The notes beneath the pieces were generated by a model that was not told the DNA's origin, ran no database searches, and worked only from the letters and a program-made list of their open reading frames with translations. Of a stretch of DNA of 64,000 nt, positions 44,491-52,957 are shown piece after piece. The position numbers and the translations under genes were made by a program. Within the stretch, counting starts at the first letter, position 1; the number at the start of each line of letters is the position of its first letter. Origin of the DNA: an uncultured Prevotellaceae bacterium (GTDB taxonomy: Bacteria; Bacteroidota; Bacteroidia; Bacteroidales; Bacteroidaceae); assembly GCA_900316585.1 (NCBI GenBank), contig ONDM01000001.1:124001-188000 (forward strand). Direction: 5' to 3'.

Positions 44491-44530
44491 AAATAACAAA
44501 GCCCTGTTTCACGACAGGGCTTTGTTATTT
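44491..44530. terminator. Bidirectional Rho-independent terminator between convergent genes
   Basis: AAATAACAAAGCCCTG (44491-44506) and CAGGGCTTTGTTATTT (44515-44530) form a perfect 16-bp stem with an 8-base loop. Confidence 0.88.
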
Positions 44531-44560
44531 CACGATAGAGGCAATAGAATGATGATAATC

Positions 44561-46906
44561 CTACAAGACTTCCGAGAAATAGAACTCACGAAGTGGCTTG
44601 GTCACCGTCTCACCTGAGAGCGTAATCTCTTGCTTCAGCTTGATGTCGGTAGAAGAAGCACCTACTTTGATGAGGAAAGTTCCGGGACGAATGTTCCATT
44701 GGCGCTTTTCATAGCATCCAAACTGCTCTGTGTAGAGTTTCATCTTTACAGTCTTTGCCTCTCCAGGCTGAAGAGCCACACGGGTAAATCCCTGCAACTG
44801 AATAGGACGGATTTGCTGTTCTGCTGAGGTAGGCGACAGATAGATTTGTGCAATTTCGTCGGCTGCCATCTTTCCCGTATTCTTCACGGTAAAGGAAAGG
44901 GTGAGACCGGTATCAGCAGTTGTGCACTTCCCCCCCACCTTCAAGTCGCTGTATTCAAACGTAGTATAGCTCAGACCGTAGCCGAAAGGCCACTGCACGC
45001 GAGGATCTTTCTCTGTGGAAGAGTTGTAACAGATAGGTTCGTTAAGTTCCACGTTCGGATAACTTACCGAAAGCTTTGCCGATGGTGATACCTTGCCGTA
45101 GAGGATGTCGGCCACAGCATGACCACCCTCTTCACCCGGATACCAAGCCTGAATCACAGCTGCACATTGCTCTGCAATGCCGGAGATGACCTGGGCACGG
45201 CCTCCAAAGACGACGAGCACCACAGGCTTTCCCGTTGCCAACAGTTCCTTCACATACTCTTCCTGCTTTCCTGGCAAGCGAAGACCCTGACGGTCGCGAT
45301 TCTCACCGCAAAGCATTACATTCTCACCCACTGCAGCGATAATCACATCGGCCTGCTTAGCTAAGCGGAGCGCCTCTTTCTTGTCGGCTTTCTCTCCCGA
45401 ATCCACCTTACGGTGCAGGAGATAATACTCCCAGGCACGTTCATCGCCACCTTCGGTGTATTTTGTCTCCACCTCCTCGGTCCAGTCGCAACCACGCTCA
45501 TAGAGCAGGTTCATGCCTTCAGGCTTCCGGTCTTTCATGCCTTCCAGCAGTCCCACCACATGTGGATGGTCCAAATCTTCCTTCTGCATCTTCCAGAAAT
45601 AAGACATGGCTGGGAAGGAATAGTCGCCTAGCATCGCCCACATGGTATTAGCGTTAGGCCCCGTGAGAAGCACGTTCTTCAAGTCTGCCTTAAGCGGAAG
45701 AACACCGTTGTTCTCCAAGAGCACTACCGACTGTGTAGCGATTTCATAGGAAGTCTGACGCTCCTCGGGGCTATCCAGCTGGATATCTTCCTTACTATAT
45801 AAATACGGATTTTCGCTGAACAAGCCCGCACGGAACTTCTGACGCAGCACATCTTTTACGGCACGTTCGAAGGCTTCCGGCTTCACCAATCCCTGGTCTA
45901 GAGCCTGCTGCAGATGCTTATAGTTGGCACCCTCCGGGAAATCCACGTCATCCCCCGCATTGATGGCAGCAGCAGCCTGCTGCACAGGGTCTTCCAAGCC
46001 CGGAATCTGGTTGATGGCACCGTAATCGCTGACTACCATTCCATCGAAACCCACATAGTCGCGAAGGATGTCCTGCAAGATCCAACTGTTTGCCACACAG
46101 TTCACCGGTTCTTTTCCTGGAACGGCAACGGCAGCATCTCTCATGGCGTGATAGCCCGGCATCACCACCTTACTGCCAGCCAGACGCATCATGGCCTCAT
46201 GCGGGAAAAGGATTTCCTCCATCAGGACCTTCTCATCAGCATCGCCGCCTCCACCATAACCCAGGTAGTGCTTGGAGCAAGCACCCACACCCTTCGCCAG
46301 GTCACCCTGCTGAAGCCCTCGTACAAAAGCCACACCCATCACAGCGGAGAGATAGCCATCCTCACCATACGATTCCTCCAGACGATTGAAGCTAGGTGTG
46401 CGGCAAACATCCACCATCGGTGAGAGTGCTAAGACACCACCCATCTTTCGCAGAGCTATGCCGGTCTGAAGTGTTTTCTTTTCTGCCAGTACAGGATTGA
46501 ATGAACAAGCCTGACCAATCTGCTGGGGATAGATGGTAGAACCTTTAGTGTTTACTCCAGAGAGCACCTCTTCGTGGCAAAGAGCCGGGATACCACTAGG
46601 TGTTTCGTGCATCAGCCAGTCTTGCACGGCTGCCACACGGTCGCGCAGCACATTGGGGTCACGAGGTTGCTGCATGGCAAACTGGGAGAAGTGCCCGATA
46701 CCGTTAGGAATCAGTTGGCGGCATTTCAGCGTGTCCAACTGTCCCTCCTCATTGAAGAGCTCATCCATATACATACTCTTCAATTGGGCAATACGCTCTT
46801 CCTGTGTCATTCGTTGGTAGAGCTTATCCACCTGCTGTTCCACGTCTGCGGAAGCGGTGCATCCTGCTAAGAGGACAGCCAAGCAAATCAGTTTAAATAC
46901 TTTCAT
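44561..46906 (-). CDS. GH3 beta-glycosidase lipoprotein
   Basis: The 781-residue protein has a lipoprotein signal (VLLAGC, Cys16). The TIM barrel contains RMTQEERIAQLKSM, LEESYGEDGYLSAVMG and the nucleophile region GFDGMVVSDYGAI. The second domain has VIIAAVGENVMLCGENRDRQGLRLPG, with the likely acid/base glutamate in the GENRDR segment. An FnIII-like domain (PFGYGLSYTTFEYSDLKV, LQGFTRVALQPGE) closes it. It is unlike the 22109 GH3 in lacking a PA14 insert, and its lipid anchor suggests another location. The substrate is probably a beta-glucoside or beta-xyloside. Transcribed alone; a near-consensus -7 (TAACTTCG) lies at 46928-46935. Confidence 0.9.
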   Translation of the reverse strand: MKVFKLICLAVLLAGCTASADVEQQVDKLYQRMTQEERIAQLKSMYMDELFNEEGQLDTLKCRQLIPNGIGHFSQFAMQQPRDPNVLRDRVAAVQDWLMHETPSGIPALCHEEVLSGVNTKGSTIYPQQIGQACSFNPVLAEKKTLQTGIALRKMGGVLALSPMVDVCRTPSFNRLEESYGEDGYLSAVMGVAFVRGLQQGDLAKGVGACSKHYLGYGGGGDADEKVLMEEILFPHEAMMRLAGSKVVMPGYHAMRDAAVAVPGKEPVNCVANSWILQDILRDYVGFDGMVVSDYGAINQIPGLEDPVQQAAAAINAGDDVDFPEGANYKHLQQALDQGLVKPEAFERAVKDVLRQKFRAGLFSENPYLYSKEDIQLDSPEERQTSYEIATQSVVLLENNGVLPLKADLKNVLLTGPNANTMWAMLGDYSFPAMSYFWKMQKEDLDHPHVVGLLEGMKDRKPEGMNLLYERGCDWTEEVETKYTEGGDERAWEYYLLHRKVDSGEKADKKEALRLAKQADVIIAAVGENVMLCGENRDRQGLRLPGKQEEYVKELLATGKPVVLVVFGGRAQVISGIAEQCAAVIQAWYPGEEGGHAVADILYGKVSPSAKLSVSYPNVELNEPICYNSSTEKDPRVQWPFGYGLSYTTFEYSDLKVGGKCTTADTGLTLSFTVKNTGKMAADEIAQIYLSPTSAEQQIRPIQLQGFTRVALQPGEAKTVKMKLYTEQFGCYEKRQWNIRPGTFLIKVGASSTDIKLKQEITLSGETVTKPLREFYFSEVL

Positions 46907-47042
46907 AATAGTTTCTTTATTTTATACGAAGTTACTACATTTTTCACCATGCACCAAATTTCCTACCCCCAGAAACGCAGAAAAATGGCCTTAAAATGAA
47001 AATAATTTGATTTGTAATGATAATTTACTGATATTCAGTGAA

Positions 47043-47063
47043 CTCAAAAACACACTTTTTGAG
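47043..47063. repeat. Small hairpin in the 46.9-47.8 kb gene-free region
   Basis: CTCAAAAA (47043-47050) pairs with TTTTTGAG (47056-47063). Just downstream, 47085-47123 contains two similar mini-hairpins around TTAACT/CTAACT (CTCCTTAACTGGAG and TTCCCTAACTGGGAA). Confidence 0.5.
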
Positions 47064-47140
47064 GACTTTTAGTTAGGGGAAATTTTCTCCTTAACTGGAG
47101 AGAATTTTTTCCCTAACTGGGAAGGAAAATTTAGCCCCTC

Positions 47141-47343
47141 AGGGTGTCATGGTGTCAGGGTTAAAGGTGTCAAACATTTACATGGGTATATGTAAAAAAG
47201 GTGGCACAAAAATTTAATAATATAATATTATGATATTATATTATTAATTAATATTTAGCTTTTTTTTGCGCTACCACTACCTCTCAGTGTTGGGGTGTGT
47301 CCCATACTACTTTGACACCTTTAACCTTGACACTTGACACCCT
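47141..47343. mobile_element. MITE-like nested palindromic element, about 200 bases
   Basis: Imperfect terminal inverted repeats of about 34 bases lie at 47141-47174 and 47311-47343, with a perfect 16-base core (GGTTAAAGGTGTCAAA at 47159-47174, its complement at 47311-47326). Inside are TTTACAT/ATGTAAA (47177-47183, 47190-47196) and a 15-bp AT stem (47214-47228 with 47233-47247) around TATG. There is no coding frame. The nested symmetry and terminal repeats suggest a non-autonomous mobile element or a structured RNA; no clear target-site duplication was found. Confidence 0.55.
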
Positions 47344-47829
47344 CCCATTTGAAAAATAGAATAATTCAATAAATATGTTATGTGCTGATTATCTTATAAT
47401 TATATAAAGATTCCTAATGGATACTTATTTTGTTAGGGGTCAATGGATGTCGCTAAAATCGCAAAATCCAGCACAAAACTCCCATTTCTCACGGTGCACC
47501 ATGAAATTCCATATTAACAGTTAAAAAAGGGCGTTTTTGGGCCTATATAAACCCATTTTTACGGAAAAAATTGACTAAAAACCCTCAAAAAGGTAGACTA
47601 TATAGCCCGAAAAGTTTGACTCTTTTCCTGAAAAATTTGACTCTCCATACCAAAATGCATATTTATACATAACAAAAATGCAGCCCTGTTTCATATCAGA
47701 GTTACACTTAGTTACTAGTTAATTTAAATCTCTCAGTTTTTTAAGGAATGGAACGTTTCACAAAATAATAGGACCGAATTAAATAAAAACGTTCCATAAA
47801 ATCCCTTGAGTTATTTAGATTTATCGTCC
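47344..47829. other. Gene-free AT-rich stretch with degenerate repeats
   Basis: No credible gene is visible on either strand. It holds an inverted repeat GGGCCTATATA/TATATAGCCC (47539-47549, 47599-47608), a direct repeat of TTTGACTCT (47615-47623 and 47636-47644), and a decayed copy of the GCCCTGTTTCA hairpin (from about 47681). A small RNA is possible but unsupported. Confidence 0.5.
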
Positions 47830-48069
47830 CTACAAGAAGTAGGTGATTGCATGAAACAAAAATCCGAAGAAGGCTGCGTAAAGATAGGCATTCGGATTTA
47901 TCACCTTATTCCTACTCAAATAAAACAGGAGGATTCCTAAGAGAGGTATAAGAAAGGAAAAGATGAGCCCTAATACCCTGGCTTTTTCTGTAGGTTCACC
48001 ATCCTGCTGGGTGTCAGTATGCTGAAGATTGTCCTCTGTGTACTCTATTTCTTCGTAATCGTTTTGCAT
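47830..48069 (-). CDS. Small two-helix membrane protein, paralogue A (79 residues)
   Basis: The protein has an acidic N-terminal tail (MQNDYEEIEYTEDNLQHTD) and two hydrophobic segments: GLIFSFLIPLLGILLFYLSR and NAYLYAAFFGFLFHAITYFL. The motif IP(L/I)(L/V)GI-LYF-(K/R)-N-P-x-A-Y is shared with the proteins at 53171-53416 and 52958-53170, so it belongs to a small local family. I know no function. It lies about 70 bases after the zinc-ribbon gene on the same strand. Confidence 0.7.
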   Translation of the reverse strand: MQNDYEEIEYTEDNLQHTDTQQDGEPTEKARVLGLIFSFLIPLLGILLFYLSRNKVINPNAYLYAAFFGFLFHAITYFL

Positions 48070-48140
48070 GGTTCTGCCGTTTTTATTCTGCCCACTAAGG
48101 TAATAATTTTATGATGAACAAAAAATAATCCCCTCTAATC

Positions 48141-48452
48141 TTACTTGAAAAACATGTTTCTAAACGTAAGGAATGCGATTACCCCCACGCAGAGTATAAA
48201 AAACGGTAGCGTGTAAAGTAATGCCTCCAGGAAACTCAACTTGCTGATGTACAGGAAGAAGTTCATAGGCAAATATATGCTCAGAAAACCAGCAATGACA
48301 CAATACTTGAAAGGCAAAGGCTCCTTTACCAATTCCACCTTCCGGTGACAATGATTACAAGTTGTGGGGTAACTAGTTCCCTTAAATAAGTACTTCAAAC
48401 AGTTTTTCAGCGAAATGATCTTCCCGCAATATGGACATTCCCTAGTTTTCAT
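48141..48452 (-). CDS. Small zinc-ribbon membrane protein
   Basis: The start is taken at 48452 (MKTRECPYCG); an in-frame ATG lies at 48461. CPYC and CNHC, 22 residues apart, form a zinc ribbon resembling cxxc_20_cxxc-type proteins, followed by two hydrophobic segments (residues about 50-70 and 76-97). It begins 6-15 bases after the cation transporter gene ends, so the two are probably co-transcribed. Function unknown. Confidence 0.65.
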   Translation of the reverse strand: MKTRECPYCGKIISLKNCLKYLFKGTSYPTTCNHCHRKVELVKEPLPFKYCVIAGFLSIYLPMNFFLYISKLSFLEALLYTLPFFILCVGVIAFLTFRNMFFK

Positions 48453-48466
48453 TATTGTCATAATGA

Positions 48467-49360
48467 TTATTTTTTTTGTTTCACCGGTTCCACATGCACT
48501 GCAACGTGTGTGCCCTCTCCGTAACAGTCTTTAAGCAGACGTTCCACCTCGGAAGCTTTGTCATGGGCTTCTCGCAGCGTAATGTCACCGTTCATCCTGA
48601 TGTGCAATTCTATGGCATAATGGTTGCCTATCCTTCGGGTACGGAGATTGTGGGGCTCCACCACACCCGGCAACGCAGAGACTTTACTGATCATCTCTTT
48701 TTCAATGGCATCTGGCAAAGACCGTTCAGTGAGGTCACCGATACCGTTGCCCAATAATTCGAATGAAACCTTGACGATGAACAGGCCAACAAAAATGGAT
48801 GCCATGGGATCAAGCACCGTCCAACGTTGACCTAAGAAGATGGCACCTCCAATACCGATAGCAGTACCGATGGATGACAAGGCATCACTTCGGTGATGCC
48901 ATGCGTTTGCCTCCATAGCCTGTGAGCTGAGCTTTCGGGCTTCAACAATGGTATAACGGTAAATACCCTCCTTGACGGCAATGGACAATATAGCCACCCA
49001 GAAGGCCAGCATCCCAGGAGATGATAAGTTCTCGCCTTTCCACCATGCAATAATCTTGGTACATCCACTGTATAAGATGCCGAATGAAACCACTAGCAAT
49101 GCAAATCCTATCAGGGTGGTAGCTAGCGTTTCATACTTGCCGTGTCCGTAATCATGGTCGTTGTCCTGCGGCTTTCCACTGATATGAATGAACACCAGCA
49201 CGATGATATCAGTAACGAAGTCTGACAAAGAATGTACGGCATCGGCTACCATTGCCGCACTATGACCCAGGATGCCTGCCACAAACTTGATAAGCAGTAG
49301 GAAGACGTTAGCTACGCCTCCTATCAATGTCACCTTAAATATTTCTTTGTTCCTTTCCAT
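48467..49360 (-). CDS. Cation diffusion facilitator transporter (zinc/iron-type)
   Basis: The frame is open from 49453, but the start at 49360 (MERNKEIFKVTLIGGV) fits the family; 297 residues result. About six membrane helices are followed by a cytoplasmic ferredoxin-like domain (SKVSALPGVVEPHNLRTRRIGNHYAIELHIRMNG). The metal sites read VADAVHSLSDFVTD in TM2 and NAWHHRSDALSS in TM5, and DNDHDYGHGKYE lies in the loop. The HxxxD pattern in both helices suits zinc or related divalent metals rather than manganese. It expels metal from the cytoplasm. The zinc-ribbon gene follows it. Confidence 0.9.
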   Translation of the reverse strand: MERNKEIFKVTLIGGVANVFLLLIKFVAGILGHSAAMVADAVHSLSDFVTDIIVLVFIHISGKPQDNDHDYGHGKYETLATTLIGFALLVVSFGILYSGCTKIIAWWKGENLSSPGMLAFWVAILSIAVKEGIYRYTIVEARKLSSQAMEANAWHHRSDALSSIGTAIGIGGAIFLGQRWTVLDPMASIFVGLFIVKVSFELLGNGIGDLTERSLPDAIEKEMISKVSALPGVVEPHNLRTRRIGNHYAIELHIRMNGDITLREAHDKASEVERLLKDCYGEGTHVAVHVEPVKQKK

Positions 49361-49618
49361 TCCGTAATAGCTATTCTTTGCATTAGCAAAATATTTATGA
49401 TTTTCCCTCAGAACCTCACCATACCGACAAATGCAGACCTTGATTCGAATCACAACACGAAGTTAAGAACTCTCCCTCAAATAACCATAACTTCAGCATT
49501 ACTTTTCTGATGCAAAAACGTAACTAGATGAAAATAATCGGCATTTTCGTGCAAAAAAATGTAATTTCCGTACAAAGTCAACTTTTTCAGGAAAAGTCAT
49601 AGGATTTTTGTGACGAAC
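49361..49618. other. AT-rich spacer with a dispersed repeat
   Basis: Apart from upstream in-frame codons of the transporter, no gene is visible. Bases 49574-49599 (AAAGTCAACTTTTTCAGGAAAAGTCA) are, in reverse, an imperfect copy of 47615-47643, sharing the core TTTTCCTGAAAAA.TTGACT. Confidence 0.45.
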
Positions 49619-49729
49619 TTAATACTTCATAAAGTTGTATTTTTCTCTTAACTCTGCCTTTTTTTCTTCAGACTGACTGGTGAAATAGCCTTTCCAGCCT
49701 GGGCAGAAATTAATAAGTGCCATCGCCAT
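49619..49729 (-). CDS. Putative small protein, 36 residues
   Basis: An ORF reads MAMALINFCPGWKGYFTSQS, then about 16 more residues rich in Glu/Lys and ending in NFMKY. A promoter-like pair (TTGG at 49801-49798 and TACTTTTG at 49776-49769, minus strand) lies about 40 bases upstream of the ATG. The composition is protein-like (WKGYF, EEKKAELREKY) in an otherwise AT-rich gap. I do not recognise a family. Confidence 0.4.
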   Translation of the reverse strand: MAMALINFCPGWKGYFTSQSEEKKAELREKYNFMKY

Positions 49730-49768
49730 AATTATCCTAATAATGAATTGGGCTTTTTATCATTAATG

Positions 49769-49776
49769 CAAAAGTA
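49769..49776 (-). promoter_or_regulatory. -7 element upstream of the 36-residue ORF
   Basis: On the minus strand TACTTTTG followed by C matches TAnnTTTG. Confidence 0.4.
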
Positions 49777-49874
49777 TGAAATATCGGAAAAAAAAGACCA
49801 ACTTAGGGTTATGATTTAATAGAAATTAGCGGATCAATTTCTCTTTAAATAGTTTAATTTAGCACACTTTCTGA

Positions 49875-49904
49875 TTGTTAATTCCTTTTTTATGTGTAAT
49901 TTTG
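49875..49904 (+). promoter_or_regulatory. Promoter of the MFS-tannase pair
   Basis: TTG (49875-49877) and TAATTTTG (49897-49904) are 19 bases apart. An unusually long leader of about 80 bases follows, with a minimal ORF at 49918-49944 (MKQFGRTV) and a CAGTT/AACTG hairpin at 49924-49939. Confidence 0.5.
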
Positions 49905-49989
49905 CAGAGTTTTATAAATGAAGCAGTTTGGTAGAACTGTGTGAGAATGGTGAATCTTATAACCACCCACGAATCACTCCGATTGAATT

Positions 49990-51168
49990 ATGAGAAAGAC
50001 AAAAGTTTCAAGACGAGTGACGGCTACCATTCTATCTATGTCGTTGCTTACAGTGATGGCAGGAGCAGCCATCGCACCCGCACTGGGCATCATCAAGGCT
50101 CATTTCAGTGAGGCATCTGCCATGACAGTTCAGTTAATCGTGAGCATGCCAGCCCTACTGATTATCGTGACCAGCCTGTTATTTCTGCCAATAAGCCGCG
50201 TGCTGCGCACCCGTACCATTGCCACTACGGGACTACTACTGTACGTGATAGCTGGCGCAGGTTGTTTCTTCATGAATGACATATACCTGCTTTTGACCAT
50301 GCGTGCACTGCTAGGTGTAAGTGTAGGACTCATCATGCCACTTTCCACAGGGCTGCTAGCCTACTATTTTCCGCCGGAAGAGCAAGCTAGACTGATGGGG
50401 CTGTCGGCTGCCATGAACCAAATGGGAGGCGTGGTAGCTACACTGCTGGCTGGACTGCTGGCTACCATTGAGTGGAACTATGCCTTCCTAGTTTATCTGC
50501 TTGGAATGATTGCGCTGGTCATGGTTTGGATTTGGCTACCCGACGAACAACTTGGAAGTGCCAACAAACGGGGTGTACCGTTCCAGCCACGGCAGTTGCT
50601 GAAGTTCCATCCTTCGGTCATAGGCATGCTTCTGCTGATGACGATATTCTTTATCTTCCCCACCAACTTTGCCATTCTTGCCAGTCAACGGCAAGGACTT
50701 TCAACAGAGGTCATCACAGGAATAATGGTAGGACTTGATGTAGTTGCATTCTTTGTTGGCCTGAAATTCGGAAGTCTGATGAATCGTTTCCGTCAGAGCG
50801 TCAAATACTTTGCCCCACTGCTCTTCCTGCTGGGCTATGGATCCTATCTGGTACCCACGGTGATAATGGCTGTACTTGGATCAGCATTCATTGGAATGGC
50901 CACCGGTGTGGGGGTCCCCTACTTGAACACCATCGCAAGCATCAAGGGAGGCAAAAACTCAGCCACTACGGTCATGCCACTGCTTTCGGCTGCCCTATAT
51001 CTGGGGCAGTTCATCTCACCATTGATTGTCACGCCACTGTCGAAAGTTATCTTTGGAAGTACCGACATCGTGGCACCATATGAGGTTGGTATTGTACTAT
51101 GCGTGATATTCCTCCTTCAGGTTTATAGCACAAGGCATTTCCAGAGCTTGCCTCCTACAGTAAAATAA
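49990..51168 (+). CDS. MFS transporter (drug/aromatic compound efflux type)
   Basis: The 392-residue protein has about twelve hydrophobic segments and MFS landmarks: an acidic/basic loop after TM2 (PISRVLRTRTIATTG), MRALLGVSVGLIMPLSTGLLAYYF (motif near TM4-5), and LMGLSAAMNQMGGVVATLLAG. The first helix (MAGAAIAPALGIIKAHF) resembles 12-TMS drug:proton antiporters. The tannase gene starts 19 bases downstream and is likely co-transcribed, so export of gallate or phenolics is a reasonable guess; uptake cannot be excluded. Confidence 0.85.
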   Translation: MRKTKVSRRVTATILSMSLLTVMAGAAIAPALGIIKAHFSEASAMTVQLIVSMPALLIIVTSLLFLPISRVLRTRTIATTGLLLYVIAGAGCFFMNDIYLLLTMRALLGVSVGLIMPLSTGLLAYYFPPEEQARLMGLSAAMNQMGGVVATLLAGLLATIEWNYAFLVYLLGMIALVMVWIWLPDEQLGSANKRGVPFQPRQLLKFHPSVIGMLLLMTIFFIFPTNFAILASQRQGLSTEVITGIMVGLDVVAFFVGLKFGSLMNRFRQSVKYFAPLLFLLGYGSYLVPTVIMAVLGSAFIGMATGVGVPYLNTIASIKGGKNSATTVMPLLSAALYLGQFISPLIVTPLSKVIFGSTDIVAPYEVGIVLCVIFLLQVYSTRHFQSLPPTVK

Positions 51169-51187
51169 CAACAATAAATATAAAAAT

Positions 51188-52723
51188 ATGATAAAGAAAT
51201 TATTATCTCTTATGTTGGGTGCCTGTTTCACCCTTGGTGTTGCAGCACAGAGTACTTTGCACTTCAACAGCAATGAAGGTGTAAAATCATCGTTGAAACT
51301 CTATGACGGTAGTACGGTCAACTACACGTCGTATGAAAGACTGTTCTACGTTACAAATGTGGAGGATTCCACCTATCAGTTTCTTAATGTTTATGTACCA
51401 GAAGGAGCTACACAGCAAACTCCAATATTTCTTCGAAGCTACGTGGGTGGCTATATGGCATCACCAGCAGCACAGCCACAGGCTGGCGATGCGACAGGTA
51501 GGGCGCTGAAAGAGGGTTATGTGGTTGTAATACCCGGTACCCGTGGGCGAAATTCATCCATTGTAGCTGATAAAGAGTATGCGAAAAAACATAAGGGTAT
51601 AAAGAAGGGACAGACTGTCTATACAGGGCGAGCACCCAAAGCTATCCTTGACCTGAAAGCTGCCATCCGCTATCTACGTCACTCCGATAAGGATATGCCG
51701 GGTGATGCTGAACGTATCATTACCGACGGAACGAGTGCCGGGGGTGCCATGTCAGCACTGATGGGTGCAACGGGTAACAATCCGGAATACGCAGAGTTGC
51801 TAAAAGCCATGGGCGCAGCCGAAGAGCGCGACGATGTGTTTGCATCCGTATGCTACTGTCCTATCATTGACCTTGAACATGTCGATATGGCCTATGAATG
51901 GTTATTCCAACAGACAGATTCCCGTCAGTCACTTGATGACTTGCACAAGGGATACACTCAAGAACTGGCAGCTATGTTTCCTACCTATCTGAATAGCCTT
52001 AACTTGCAGAAACCTGACGGCACACCACTGACTGCAGACAATTACCTAGACTATATCAAGAGCGAGATTATCCGTGCAGCTCAGATTGCCAAGAATGCGG
52101 GGGCTGACATCCCCGATAGCCTCGGATTCTCATTCAGTAATTCGGCAGGTGGTATGTTTGCAGCTCCAATAAATGGTGGTATGCGTCCTCAAATGCAGGG
52201 AGGACAACTTCAGCAAGGTATGCGTCCCATGAGGGGCGGTGGTATGAGAGGAAGACAGACGGGTGAATACATTACCGATCTAGACATGAAGAAATACCTG
52301 AACTATGTAGTATCCACCCAACCTCTGAAAGGAGTTCCTGCTTTCGACAGCCTAATTGATGGCATCAACAATGCCAGTGGGGAGAATGATGAGTTCGGAG
52401 ACGGGACTGGCAGCAAAGTGAATCACACCGACTTCACCGCCCATAAGAATAATGCCATCATTACCGATGATATCCATCGGAATGTAAAGTTGATGAACCC
52501 TATGAGTTTCATCGGTGACGGCAATACAACCGTAGCACCTCATTGGTATATACGTCATGGTGCCCGAGACCGCGACACAGCCTTCCCTGTCCCTGTTTAT
52601 TTCGCCACAAAACTCCAGAACATCGGTAAGGACGTGAACTTTCTGCTGGCTTGGAACCGACCCCACAGTGGAGACTATGCTCTTGATGAGCTCTTTGAGT
52701 GGGTAGCTGACATAATTAAATAA
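51188..52723 (+). CDS. Secreted bacterial tannase (subtype B) / tannase-family esterase
   Basis: The 511-residue protein has a Sec signal ending near VAAQ (residue 21). It keeps the bacterial tannase layout: YVGGYMASPA, VVVIPGTRGR, DGTSAGGAMSALMG (nucleophile Ser183), HWYIRHGARDRDTAFPVPVYFA (catalytic Asp at about 461-463) and WNRPHSGDY (His493). Tannases split galloyl esters from tannins. A Met/Gly/Gln/Arg-rich insert at about 328-358, low in complexity, sits in the lid region. The MFS gene is just upstream. Activity on other hydroxycinnamoyl esters is possible. Confidence 0.85.
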   Translation: MIKKLLSLMLGACFTLGVAAQSTLHFNSNEGVKSSLKLYDGSTVNYTSYERLFYVTNVEDSTYQFLNVYVPEGATQQTPIFLRSYVGGYMASPAAQPQAGDATGRALKEGYVVVIPGTRGRNSSIVADKEYAKKHKGIKKGQTVYTGRAPKAILDLKAAIRYLRHSDKDMPGDAERIITDGTSAGGAMSALMGATGNNPEYAELLKAMGAAEERDDVFASVCYCPIIDLEHVDMAYEWLFQQTDSRQSLDDLHKGYTQELAAMFPTYLNSLNLQKPDGTPLTADNYLDYIKSEIIRAAQIAKNAGADIPDSLGFSFSNSAGGMFAAPINGGMRPQMQGGQLQQGMRPMRGGGMRGRQTGEYITDLDMKKYLNYVVSTQPLKGVPAFDSLIDGINNASGENDEFGDGTGSKVNHTDFTAHKNNAIITDDIHRNVKLMNPMSFIGDGNTTVAPHWYIRHGARDRDTAFPVPVYFATKLQNIGKDVNFLLAWNRPHSGDYALDELFEWVADIIK

Positions 52724-52736
52724 TTCCACATCAGAC

Positions 52737-52778
52737 ATAAGAAAAGAGGGAGGCAAATTCGCTTCCCTCTTTTCTTAT
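52737..52778. terminator. Strong bidirectional terminator after the tannase
   Basis: ATAAGAAAAGAGGGA (52737-52751) pairs perfectly with TCCCTCTTTTCTTAT (52764-52778), with a short inner GGC/GCT extension. Confidence 0.87.
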
Positions 52779-52789
52779 GCATGGTTTTA

Positions 52790-52902
52790 AGTCTTATCTT
52801 ACTGCCTCCCCTGCCCGGGTTGACATCCTTGACATTTACCCATGTCATTTCGTTTTTGGTAAGGAAGGGTTTCCAGCTCTTCTCTTTTGAATCTTCAGAA
52901 CA
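52790..52902 (-). pseudogene. Possible remnant of a thioredoxin-like (TlpA/AhpC-type) gene
   Basis: On the minus strand an open stretch without a start reads SEDSKEKSWKPFL, then TKNEMTWVNVKD and GRGGSKIRLK, which resembles the middle of Bacteroidetes thioredoxin-like lipoproteins (xxDDSKExWxxFL, MxWxNVxD). A TAG stop lies just upstream in the frame. About 38 codons remain. It has no start or active-site CxxC. Confidence 0.35.
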
Positions 52903-52957
52903 AAACTAGTAGAATTTGTTTTATTTTCTCACTTGGGACTTGTCCCCAGATGAAAAA

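Noticed and set aside
45914-46423. Plus-strand ORF of 169 codons
   Set aside because: It is fully inside the GH3 lipoprotein gene on the opposite strand and has the His-rich composition of shadow frames.
46907-47829. Replication or plasmid origin with iterons
   Set aside because: The repeats are inverted rather than tandem iterons, and there is no rep, dnaA box cluster or partition gene nearby.
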